Assembly (NCBI GenBank): GCA_944363525.1
Contig: CALVUF010000005.1
Location: 62,001 to 126,000 of the forward strand
Source: an uncultured Bacilli bacterium
Lineage (GTDB): Bacteria > Bacillota_I > Bacilli_A > RFN20 > CAG-826
Reading direction: 5' to 3'
Length of the DNA stretch: 64,000 nt
Shown: in pieces, positions 54,115-62,821 of the stretch
Position numbering within the stretch: position 1 is the stretch's first letter
How the letters are laid out: each line of letters starts with the position of its first letter
Made by a program: the position numbers and the translations under genes
Notes under the pieces: model-generated
What the model saw: only the letters and a program-made list of their open reading frames with translations
What the model was told of the DNA's origin: nothing
The model's database searches: none

Positions 54115-54829
54115 CTATCTTCAGCTCTCGGGACTGATTCTGCTTTGCGTCTTATTGCTCTTGACCGCGGTCTTCTTCACCCAATCCTTCCCCAAGGAGA
54201 AAGATAAAGGGCAAACCATTCGCCGCATGAGCGCCGATGCGGTCCTCATCGCCCTGATCGTCATCATGACCTTTGTGCCGAACATGGGGTTCATCTTCGT
54301 CACTCCTTTCCTCTCTTTCACCTTGCTCCATATCCCCGTCTTGGTCGGGGCTTGTCTATTCGGGGCCAAGCGGGGCGCCTTCTACGGCTTGGTCTTCGGG
54401 GTCTGTTCGATGATCCAGGCGATGTTACAAGGCGCCGGGTTCAACCTTCTTTTCATCTATCCCTGGACCGCCATCCCGCCCCGGCTCCTATTTGGGTTCA
54501 TCGCCGGGCTGGTGTTTTCCTTTATAAGGAAAATTTCCCATTCGGGGAAAGAAAGCCTATACTTAGCCTTGGCCGCGGCCGGGCTCACGATTTTGCATAC
54601 CGGCCTCGTCTTCCTCGACCTCTATATCTTCTTCCCGACTGAGGTCGCGGGATACCTTAGCAGCAGCTCTCCCTTAGGGCAGGGGACGGCCTTGACCTTC
54701 CTCACCTGCATCCTTCTAGGGGCGGCGGGCGAGACCGGATTGGCCGCATTCTTGACGCCTGCCCTCTATCTGGCCCTAAGGAAAGCCGGCCTTACTGAGA
54801 AAACAGAGGAGAACCACCATCATGCCTAA
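54107..54829 (+). CDS. ECF transporter S component, probably pantothenate
   Basis: The start at 54107 has GAGGA 6 bases upstream and overlaps coaX; ATG at 54101 is possible. The 240-residue protein has six hydrophobic segments and 'FTLLHIPVLVGACLFGAKRGAFYGLVFGVCSM', the loop pattern of ECF-type S components. Position directly after coaX suggests pantothenate as the vitamin taken up (PanT-like), which is an inference from context. The energising module EcfAT must be encoded elsewhere. Confidence 0.85.
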   Translation: MNNYLQLSGLILLCVLLLLTAVFFTQSFPKEKDKGQTIRRMSADAVLIALIVIMTFVPNMGFIFVTPFLSFTLLHIPVLVGACLFGAKRGAFYGLVFGVCSMIQAMLQGAGFNLLFIYPWTAIPPRLLFGFIAGLVFSFIRKISHSGKESLYLALAAAGLTILHTGLVFLDLYIFFPTEVAGYLSSSSPLGQGTALTFLTCILLGAAGETGLAAFLTPALYLALRKAGLTEKTEENHHHA

Positions 54830-56198
54830 TTTCAAGAAACTCGCCAAAAACTATGAGCATAACGCCGTGCTCACCCTCCAGGATTTAGTGAAGATCAATT
54901 CGGTCTACGATGAAAAGACCGTCACCCCGGCTAGTCCTTATGGGAAAGGGGTCGACGAGGCTTTATCAGCTTTCTTAACCTTAGCCAAAGAACATGGCTT
55001 TAAGACCGAGAAGACCTTAAATCGCTGCGCTGAGGTCGCTTATGGCGAGAAGGGCCCGCTTATCGGCGTCTATGCCCACCTCGATGTCGTGCCGGCGACC
55101 GGGAAATGGGACAACCCGCCCTTTGAAGCGAAAATCATCGGCGAAGGGAAAGAAAAGAAGATGATTGGCCGCGGGACAAGCGATGACAAAGGCCCCTTGG
55201 TGGCGGCCTATTACGCGATGAAATTGCTTAAAGACAATGGGCTCATCGATGGTTACCGGGTCCGGTTAGTGGCCGGGGGCGATGAGGAACGGGGCTCCTC
55301 CTGCTTAGAGCATTATTTTGGCGAAGCGAAAAAAGAGGAATGCGCCCTCGGGTTCACCCCCGATGCCGATTTCCCCCTTATTTATGCTGAGAAAGGCATC
55401 GTCCATGGCCATTTCCTCAAATCGATCGATCTAAGCCCGATCGTCGCCATCGAAGGCGGGGCCGCTTATAACGCCGTCTGCGATAAGGTCATGGTCACGC
55501 TTTCCGCCAATAAGAAAGTGAAGGCCGCCTTCAAAGCCGATCCTTCCTTAGGCGATTATAGCGAGGAAGGGATGCTTGGCATCGCCGTCTTCAAAGGCAA
55601 GAGCGCCCACGCCTCGACCCCGGAACTTGGAGAATCGGCCATCGCCAAGGCCTTCCTGACCTTAGGGACCGCCCTCGACAACCCGTTCTTATCCAAACTC
55701 GGCTTATTCGTTTCCTCGACCGATGGCTCGGTGTTTGGCGGGGAACATACGGCGACTGAACTGGGTAAATCGACTTATTGCTCCGGCATGGTCAAATACG
55801 ATTGCTCGAAGCATAGCATTTCCTTTTCTTTTGATTACCGGTTCGGGGAGAAGGTCGATTACGAAGCCAATATCAAGAAAGCCGAGGATTACCTCGACAT
55901 GAACTTCGCCAAAGCGAGCTATACTGCGCCGCTTCTTTACGATAAGAAGTCGACTTTGGTCGCGACCTTGATGAAGAGCTACCGCCATATGACCCATAAG
56001 CTATTCGATAAGCCGATGGCCATCGGTGGGGGAACCTATGCCAAAGAAGCCAAAAACACCGTCGCCTACGGGTCGGCCTTCAAAAACCATCCGGGCGATA
56101 TCCATTCACCGAACGAATATATTTACCTTTCGGACTTCTTGGCCCAGATCGCCATTTACGCCGACGCCATCTATCGGCTCGGGAAGGCGGCCCAGTGA
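54822..56198 (+). CDS. pepV: M20-family dipeptidase PepV
   Basis: A 458-residue zinc dipeptidase. Metal ligands appear in 'GVYAHLDVVPA' (His/Asp), 'GRGTSDDKGP' (bridging Asp), 'GDEERGS' (catalytic Glu and ligand) and 'PDADFP'; 'GGGTYAKEAKN' near the end is typical of PepV, with an inserted lid domain between. It releases amino acids from dipeptides in the cytosol. It overlaps the ECF gene by 8 bases and trmB by 4. Confidence 0.93.
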   Translation: MPNFKKLAKNYEHNAVLTLQDLVKINSVYDEKTVTPASPYGKGVDEALSAFLTLAKEHGFKTEKTLNRCAEVAYGEKGPLIGVYAHLDVVPATGKWDNPPFEAKIIGEGKEKKMIGRGTSDDKGPLVAAYYAMKLLKDNGLIDGYRVRLVAGGDEERGSSCLEHYFGEAKKEECALGFTPDADFPLIYAEKGIVHGHFLKSIDLSPIVAIEGGAAYNAVCDKVMVTLSANKKVKAAFKADPSLGDYSEEGMLGIAVFKGKSAHASTPELGESAIAKAFLTLGTALDNPFLSKLGLFVSSTDGSVFGGEHTATELGKSTYCSGMVKYDCSKHSISFSFDYRFGEKVDYEANIKKAEDYLDMNFAKASYTAPLLYDKKSTLVATLMKSYRHMTHKLFDKPMAIGGGTYAKEAKNTVAYGSAFKNHPGDIHSPNEYIYLSDFLAQIAIYADAIYRLGKAAQ

Positions 56199-56809
56199 GA
56201 AGTCGAAAGAAGAAGTGGGCCGACCCCTTTATCTCCGTCCACCCCGACCTCTTCCCCTCGCCCCAAGGGCTCGACTTAAATAAACCCAGTTATCTCGAGA
56301 TCGGCTGCGGCAAAGGCGACTTCCTGCTCGGAATGGCCAGTAAGCAAAAAGGCGATTACCTCGCCATCGAGAAAGACCATTCAATCGCGGCCGTGGCCGG
56401 CAAGAAAGCCTTAAACGCCGGGCTGAATAACGTTCGGCTGTTTGCTTCCGACTTCGATGAGCTGGCCCCTATCTTCCTCGAGTCCGGTTACCGGTTCGCC
56501 AAGATCTACGTCAACTTCCCTGACCCCTGGCCCAAGCTTCGCCACCACAAGAGGCGGCTAACCGAGACCTCACGCTTAACGATGATGGCCAAGTTATTGG
56601 ACGAAGGTGGGGAGATCCGTTTCAAGACCGATAACGCCGACCTCTTCGAGTATTCGAAGGAGCAAGCCCCCTTGGCTAACCTCCATATCGTCTATTCCGA
56701 CGACGATTACGCCTTGAAAGAGGATGATGCCTTAACCGAATACGAATCCCAGTTCCGCCAATACGGCATCCCCATCCATTACCTGATCCTGAATAAAGAG
56801 GAGAAATGA
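56195..56809 (+). CDS. trmB: tRNA (guanine-N7)-methyltransferase
   Basis: A 204-residue SAM methyltransferase for m7G46 in tRNA. 'YLEIGCGKGDFLLGMA' (SAM loop), 'YVNFPDPWPKLRHHKRRL' and 'GGEIRFKTDN' are the family signatures. It lies between pepV and ytpR by 4-base overlaps. Confidence 0.95.
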   Translation: MRSRKKKWADPFISVHPDLFPSPQGLDLNKPSYLEIGCGKGDFLLGMASKQKGDYLAIEKDHSIAAVAGKKALNAGLNNVRLFASDFDELAPIFLESGYRFAKIYVNFPDPWPKLRHHKRRLTETSRLTMMAKLLDEGGEIRFKTDNADLFEYSKEQAPLANLHIVYSDDDYALKEDDALTEYESQFRQYGIPIHYLILNKEEK

Positions 56810-57390
56810 ACATGATCGCTATCTTCTACAATCCGACCCTCGATTGCCTCTTTCTTACCGATTCGGCGGCTACTAAGCCCGAGAAGGCGGTGAAGGTCGG
56901 GGACCTAACCGTCTTATTGAAAGGCGAGGAGGTCATCGGCTATAACCTCTTTAACCCCCAGTCCCACGGGATCAAGCCGGTCGAGGGGTATAACGCCCAG
57001 CTCGTAGGCTATGATAAGTTAGTCGAATTAGCCCAAGCGGCCGGCTATCCGATCAATAATGAACCGATTGGTTCGGGATACACCGTCTGCTTAATCCAGA
57101 GCACCGAAGAGCATCCGCTTTATGAGAATGCCCGGATCCTCTATCTGAGTGATGGGAAGCGGAAACTCACCACCGTCACCCGTTACCAAAACTGCCAAAA
57201 GGGCGACCGCATCGTCGTCAAAACCGGCGGTTATCGGTTAGATGGGACCATATTCAACCCGCGGGTGGAGAAAAACATCGCCATTGATGGTGAAGTTTGC
57301 TCACCCTTCGATCTCAAGATCGGGGAGGAAAGCAAAGCCGCCTATATCGAGAAAGCCAAAAAGGAGGGCGAGGATTATTTCCGCGCGTAA
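56806..57390 (+). CDS. ytpR: YtpR-like tRNA-binding domain protein
   Basis: A 194-residue protein with an N-terminal DUF4479-like part and a C-terminal OB-fold resembling the tRNA-binding domain ('YTVCLIQSTEEHPLYENARILYLSDGK'). The order trmB-ytpR is common in Bacilli and supports the name. The tRNA-binding core lacks the usual 'HP.AD.L' pattern in full (has 'EHPLYENARIL'), so binding may be weak. Function in other bacteria is unclear. Confidence 0.85.
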   Translation: MNMIAIFYNPTLDCLFLTDSAATKPEKAVKVGDLTVLLKGEEVIGYNLFNPQSHGIKPVEGYNAQLVGYDKLVELAQAAGYPINNEPIGSGYTVCLIQSTEEHPLYENARILYLSDGKRKLTTVTRYQNCQKGDRIVVKTGGYRLDGTIFNPRVEKNIAIDGEVCSPFDLKIGEESKAAYIEKAKKEGEDYFRA

Positions 57391-57394
57391 AACT

Positions 57395-58498
57395 ATGGAA
57401 CAACTCGAAATCCAGTTGAAGGAAGAGGGAAAGATCAAACGGCTGACCGACAAGACCTTTAAGCTCGATCCGCGGATTGGGGAAGGGTATTACTCGGCTA
57501 ACTATTTCCTTAAATCCCGAGAGATCGTCGCCAAATTCGCCCCCGGCCATATCGTCACTGAACAATGGTTCCAGCGGACCGATGACGCCATGGTCTGCGG
57601 GATCGACGAATCGCTGGCGGTCTTGCGTAAATTTGCCGTCCATCCGGAAGACCTCGTTATTGAGGCCTTGAACGACGGCGATCTGATTTCCGCCAATGAG
57701 CCGGTTTTAAAGGTCACTGGGCGTTATGAGGACTTCGGTTTCCTTGAATCCCTAATCGATGGGATATTGGCTAGGCGGAGCTCGGTCGCGACCAATACCA
57801 TGCGAACAGTTAGAGCCTTAGCTGGGGCTAAAACCTTCTCGATGGCCGACCGACAGGATGATTATCTGACCCAGCCGGGCGATGGCTATGCCACCTACGT
57901 CGGGGGGATCAAGGCCTTCTCGACCGATGCCCAAGGGGCTTGGGTCGGGGTCAAGGGGATGGGGACCATGCCCCATGCTTTGATCGAGGTCAGCGGGGGC
58001 GATGTCTGCCAAGCCGCCGACCTATATTTAAAAGCCTATCCCGATGCCCCGGTTACCTGCTTAATCGATTACCATAACAACGTCACCGTCGATGCCGTCA
58101 CTTTGGCCAAGCATCTCGGCCATAAGCTCAAGGCCATCCGGGTCGATACCTCAAAATCGCTCATCGACCATTATTTCGATGATAAGGACACCAGCGGCTT
58201 CGATCCCCATGGGGTGTGCAAGGAACTGATCTTCGCCTTGCGGAAAGCCCTCGATGACCATGGCTTTGATTTCGTCCAGATCGTCGTCTCCTCTGGCTTC
58301 ACCCCGGAGAAAATCGCCGAGTGGGTCAAGCTTGGGGTTCCGGTCGATATGTACGGGGTTGGGACGTATCTAGTCAACAACACCACCTGCGGCTTCACCG
58401 GCGACCTTGTCGAGCTCGATGGCCGTCCCGAAGCCAAAGAAGGGCGGCATAACATCCCCTCCTCGCGGCTGGAAAAAGTCGACCTGATGGCTTTGTAA
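57395..58498 (+). CDS. Nicotinate phosphoribosyltransferase
   Basis: Start at 57395; the long frame before it overlaps ytpR. The 367-residue enzyme makes nicotinate mononucleotide from nicotinate and PRPP. It has 'YYSANYFLKSREI' (substrate Tyr), 'SSVATNTMRTVRALAG', 'ADRQDDYLTQPGDGYATYVGG', 'GTMPHALIEV' (conserved His) and the PRPP site 'VVSSGFTPEKIAEW'. It is of the shorter form found in archaea and many Firmicutes. Together with the nicotinamidase-like protein (12329) it would allow NAD salvage. Last gene of the coaX operon. Confidence 0.92.
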   Translation: MEQLEIQLKEEGKIKRLTDKTFKLDPRIGEGYYSANYFLKSREIVAKFAPGHIVTEQWFQRTDDAMVCGIDESLAVLRKFAVHPEDLVIEALNDGDLISANEPVLKVTGRYEDFGFLESLIDGILARRSSVATNTMRTVRALAGAKTFSMADRQDDYLTQPGDGYATYVGGIKAFSTDAQGAWVGVKGMGTMPHALIEVSGGDVCQAADLYLKAYPDAPVTCLIDYHNNVTVDAVTLAKHLGHKLKAIRVDTSKSLIDHYFDDKDTSGFDPHGVCKELIFALRKALDDHGFDFVQIVVSSGFTPEKIAEWVKLGVPVDMYGVGTYLVNNTTCGFTGDLVELDGRPEAKEGRHNIPSSRLEKVDLMAL

Positions 58499-58508
58499 GC
58501 GTTTTCCT
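58493..58508. promoter_or_regulatory. cre-like site upstream of the LacI-family gene
   Basis: TTGTAAGCGTTTTCCT fits the cre consensus at all but the last A (C instead). It lies about 130 bases before the -35 box of the regulator gene and over the stop codon of the preceding gene, so autoregulation is possible but not certain. Confidence 0.5.
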
Positions 58509-58537
58509 TTCATACATTTAATTCGCTTAGCGAACTA

Positions 58538-58565
58538 AATCCGGGCCATAAAACCCGGATTTTTG
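58538..58565 (+). terminator. Terminator of the coaX operon
   Basis: AATCCGGG/CCCGGATT stem with an 8-base loop, followed by TTTT. Confidence 0.88.
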
Positions 58566-58622
58566 TTTATTTCCATGAAATTGTCTATGAAAACTTCTTG
58601 AAAATTTAAGAAAAGATTTACA

Positions 58623-58650
58623 TTTACATTTTCATACGCCTGTGTAAAAT
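58623..58650 (+). promoter_or_regulatory. Promoter of the LacI-family regulator
   Basis: TTTACA (58623-58628) and TAAAAT (58645-58650) with a 16-base spacer; a second TTTACA lies 6 bases further upstream. Confidence 0.6.
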
Positions 58651-58675
58651 GGGGTCATCCACAGGGGGTAAAAGA

Positions 58676-59677
58676 ATGAAAAATCTGAAAGACCGGGTCA
58701 CCATCTACCAAGTGGCCCAAGCGGCCGGCGTGTCCTTGGCCACCGTCTCCCGCGTCATCAATAAATCCGGTTCCGTCACCGAGGCCACCAAGCAGCGGGT
58801 CGAGGAGACCATCGCCGCCTTAGGCTATAAGCCGAGCGCCTTAGCCCAGGCCCTAGCCACCAACCGGACGACCAACATCGGGGTCATCATCCCGAGCGCC
58901 AACTACGTCTACATCTCTAACTTCCTTAACGGCATCGCCTCAATCGGAAGGGAGAAGGGCTATGTCTTAACTTTGTTCTCCACCTCCCATTCAAGGGAAG
59001 AGGCCTTATCGATGATTGATAAGGTCATCACCGCCCACGTCGACGGGGCCATCATCTTCGATGACCAGTTGGGGCAAGATGACGTTTCCCGTATCTCGAG
59101 CTACAACGTCCCGACCGTCGTGATCGACGCCAAAGTCAATGGGGAGAAGATCGGCGACGTCTTGCTTGATTACGATTCCAACGTCTCGCGGTTAGTCGCC
59201 TCCTACTGCGCCTCCCCCGACCATAAGGAGATGACCTTCCTCCACGTCCATAACGGGGGCCGGTTGCTCGATCGGTGCGAACGCTCCTTCATTAAGATGC
59301 ACCAAAAGCTCGGGGCCTCCTATAAGATCGTCAATTGCGATGATTCCTATTCAAGGACCTACGCCGATTTCGTCCAGTATTTCAAAAACACCAAGACCGG
59401 TTATTTCCTTTGCTACCGGGATTCGATCGCGGCCGCGATCATGAACGCCGCGACCGATTCGGGGCTCAAAGTCCCCGAGGACATCGAGGTCGTATCCATC
59501 GTCGGGACCAAATACGCCGCCATCGTGCGGCCGACCCTCTCTTCCTTCCACATCGATATGGCGGAAGTCGGGAAGCGGTCGATGTACATGCTGACCGATC
59601 TGCTCAATCAAAATCTCGTCGATAAGACGTACCGCTTCGAGGCGAGCTTCGTTAAAGGCGCCTCGACCATCAATTAA
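58676..59677 (+). CDS. LacI-family regulator, CcpA-like
   Basis: ATG at 58676 follows AGGGGG and starts 8 residues before the HTH; ATG at 58649 is too close to the -10 box. The 333-residue protein has an N-terminal LacI helix-turn-helix 'TIYQVAQAAGVSLATVSRVIN' and hinge helix 'KPSALAQALA', then a periplasmic-binding-like core ('VGVIIPSAN', 'HVDGAIIF', 'VRPTLSSFHIDMAEVGKRSMYML'), colinear with CcpA. The window contains a perfect cre box (4303) and cre-like sites (11995, 58493), which supports a CcpA role; a sugar-specific LacI repressor is the alternative. Confidence 0.88.
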   Translation: MKNLKDRVTIYQVAQAAGVSLATVSRVINKSGSVTEATKQRVEETIAALGYKPSALAQALATNRTTNIGVIIPSANYVYISNFLNGIASIGREKGYVLTLFSTSHSREEALSMIDKVITAHVDGAIIFDDQLGQDDVSRISSYNVPTVVIDAKVNGEKIGDVLLDYDSNVSRLVASYCASPDHKEMTFLHVHNGGRLLDRCERSFIKMHQKLGASYKIVNCDDSYSRTYADFVQYFKNTKTGYFLCYRDSIAAAIMNAATDSGLKVPEDIEVVSIVGTKYAAIVRPTLSSFHIDMAEVGKRSMYMLTDLLNQNLVDKTYRFEASFVKGASTIN

Positions 59678-59697
59678 GGACCCGCGGGTCCTTTTTT
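59676..59697. terminator. Bidirectional terminator
   Basis: AAGGACCC/GGGTCCTT with a 2-base GC centre and a following T run, between the LacI-family gene and the convergent acetyltransferase remnant. Confidence 0.85.
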
Positions 59698-60031
59698 AGT
59701 ATTCGACTTTATCCGCGTCGGTAATGGGGCGGAGGACTTTGGCCGGGACCCCAACCGCCAAACTCATGGCCGGGATGTCCTTGGTGACGACCGTCCCGGC
59801 CCCGATGACCGAGCCTTTCCCGATCTTGACCGTTTTGCCCATCGCGACCGTTAAGGGCGGCTCAATCCAGACCGAAGGGCCGCAAAAACCGAATATCTTT
59901 TGCAAAAGTCCCTTCCTTTTGGCGATTTCCGTCGGTTTGGTGGCGTTATATTCTTGGGCCAGCCCCCGGGCTTGGGCTTGTTCTTTTGGGTTTTTTCGGC
60001 GTGGAGGCAAAGCAATCCCTTCGCCCGCCAT
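59696..60031 (-). CDS. Maltose/galactoside O-acetyltransferase remnant with internal deletion
   Basis: A 111-residue frame. Its N-terminal 60 residues match the maltose/galactoside acetyltransferase start ('ARGLAQEYNATKP', 'LLQKIFGFCG', 'VWIEPP'), and its last 45 match the family C terminus ('IGKGSVIGAGTVVTKDIP', 'AVGVPAKVLRPI'). The roughly 80 residues in between, holding most of the left-handed beta-helix coils and the catalytic His, are missing, while the frame is kept. Normal enzymes are near 185 residues. Probably inactive. The N terminus is also irregular (an upstream frame has MVMDK), suggesting decay there too. Confidence 0.75.
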   Translation of the reverse strand: MAGEGIALPPRRKNPKEQAQARGLAQEYNATKPTEIAKRKGLLQKIFGFCGPSVWIEPPLTVAMGKTVKIGKGSVIGAGTVVTKDIPAMSLAVGVPAKVLRPITDADKVEY

Positions 60032-60117
60032 TTATCCATCACCATAGTCTGTGTCTCTTATTTACAAAAGGATTATCCCGGCTTCCCTAAGCAAAGAAAA
60101 AGGAGCGGCAAAAATAT

Positions 60118-60144
60118 TTAGCACTCTAGCCTTGACAGTGCCAA
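60118..60144 (+). promoter_or_regulatory. CIRCE element (HrcA operator) of groESL
   Basis: TTAGCACTC, a 9-base spacer and CAGTGCCAA match the CIRCE inverted repeat TTAGCACTC-N9-GAGTGCTAA at 16 of 18 arm positions. It overlaps the promoter, implying HrcA repression. Confidence 0.88.
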
Positions 60145-60159
60145 AAACCTCATTATCAT
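60132..60159 (+). promoter_or_regulatory. Sigma-A promoter of groESL
   Basis: Consensus TTGACA (60132-60137) and TATCAT (60154-60159), spacer 16; the -35 box starts inside the CIRCE spacer. Confidence 0.8.
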
Positions 60160-60190
60160 TTACTTGCACCACAAAGGAGCATGCACAGAA

Positions 60191-60469
60191 ATGATTAAAC
60201 CATTGAATGATTACCTCTTGCTCGAGAAGACCCCGAGCGAGAAGAAAGTCGGCTCGATCGTCTTGACCACCGAGAAGAAGTCGGGCAATGTCGCGACCGT
60301 CGTCGCCGTCGGCCCGGGCAAGAAAGACGAGAAGGGCAACCTCATCGCCATCACCCTCAAAGTCGGGGACAAAGTCGTCTACCGGGAATACTCCGGCACC
60401 GACGTCGAAGAGGATGGGAAGAAATACATCCTCATCAAGGACGAGGACATCCTCGCCACCATCGAATAA
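60191..60469 (+). CDS. groES: Co-chaperonin GroES
   Basis: ATG at 60191 lies 10 bases after AAAGGAGC. The 92-residue protein starts 'MIKPLNDYLLLEK' and has the mobile-loop region 'KSGNVATVVAVGPG', plus 'DKVVYREYSGTDVEEDGKKYILIKDEDILATIE' C-terminally. It caps the GroEL cage; the mobile loop appears shorter than in E. coli. CIRCE controls it together with groEL. Confidence 0.95.
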   Translation: MIKPLNDYLLLEKTPSEKKVGSIVLTTEKKSGNVATVVAVGPGKKDEKGNLIAITLKVGDKVVYREYSGTDVEEDGKKYILIKDEDILATIE

Positions 60470-62110
<1,641 letters not shown>

Positions 62111-62128
62111 TCTAATCCCAACCTCTCA

Positions 62129-62158
62129 ACCGTCTAGTCTTAGGGCTAGGCGGTTTTT
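62129..62158 (+). terminator. Terminator of groESL
   Basis: ACCGTCTAG/CTAGGCGGT (one G-T pair) with an 8-base loop, followed by TTTTT. Confidence 0.88.
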
Positions 62159-62226
62159 CGTACCCGAACGGGTATTATTTTGGAAATGAAAATTGCCTAG
62201 GGGCCTTTGGAAGATATGTAAACCTA

Positions 62227-62343
62227 TTATATGAAAGTGTGTGCCCACACATTTTTATCCAATAGGATTTTTCGAAAGTGCCCATTTCATCTTGTGGCTG
62301 TTATATGAAAGTGTGTGCCCACACAGTTTTATTCATTAGGATT
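62227..62343. repeat. Two 43-base direct repeats with inner hairpins
   Basis: Copies at 62227-62269 and 62301-62343 start TTATATGAAAGTGTGTG and end TAGGATT, with four differences, 74 bases apart. Each contains GTGTG-TGCC-CACAC. The bases between contain another CGAAAGTG. The core GAAAGTG also occurs in the 21001 array. Noncoding; they may be mobile-element ends. Confidence 0.8.
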
Positions 62344-62393
62344 GATTGTAAAATTGCTCGGTGGGGAGATGGCATGAGCCTATGATTCGGCTT

Positions 62394-62755
62394 TTAATGT
62401 AAAACGGCTCTTTTCCTTCGGTTATAGATGCCGGAATGACCAGCCCAGTTTAAGACCCACCAAGTCCGGTCCCCTTTCTGAATGAAAGAGATGGCAGGGA
62501 GACGGAACTCGTTATCGAGGCGACGGAAGATTGAATAGGTGGGGCTTGGTGGATATGTTTTTTTACCGGCTTGATGAAAGAGGCAATTTGCTTCTTGGTT
62601 TCTTCTTCGGCTTAGGCGATATTCCTAGTCTGCCCGTTGATGCCGAAATAAAAGACACCGCTTTCGGTATTGGCCATGGCCGCCACTGTGCTTAGTCACC
62701 GATAAGCTGATTCATCATTCGGCAAACAATAGAAAACCTCGGAATCGTAGTACAT
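62394..62755 (-). pseudogene. Decayed AlbA_2-domain (Schlafen/RecG-like) gene fragment
   Basis: Reading the minus strand from ATG at 62755 gives a protein with two in-frame stops and one frameshift. Its pieces are coherent: 'STVAAMANTESGVFYFGINGQ' matches the AlbA_2 DNA-binding domain ('A.ANT.GG...IGV'), then 'EEETKKQIASFIKPV', and after the frameshift 'FRLPAISFIQKGDRTWWVLNWAG' up to a stop at 62394. It lies 67 bases from the intact AlbA_2/RecG-like gene on the same strand, so it may be a duplicated or replaced relative. Confidence 0.65.
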
Positions 62756-62821
62756 GAGGTGTGTTTAATTCCTATGATCTAAAAAGCGGAAAAGTTCTTT
62801 CGGCTTATTTATTCCACAGAT

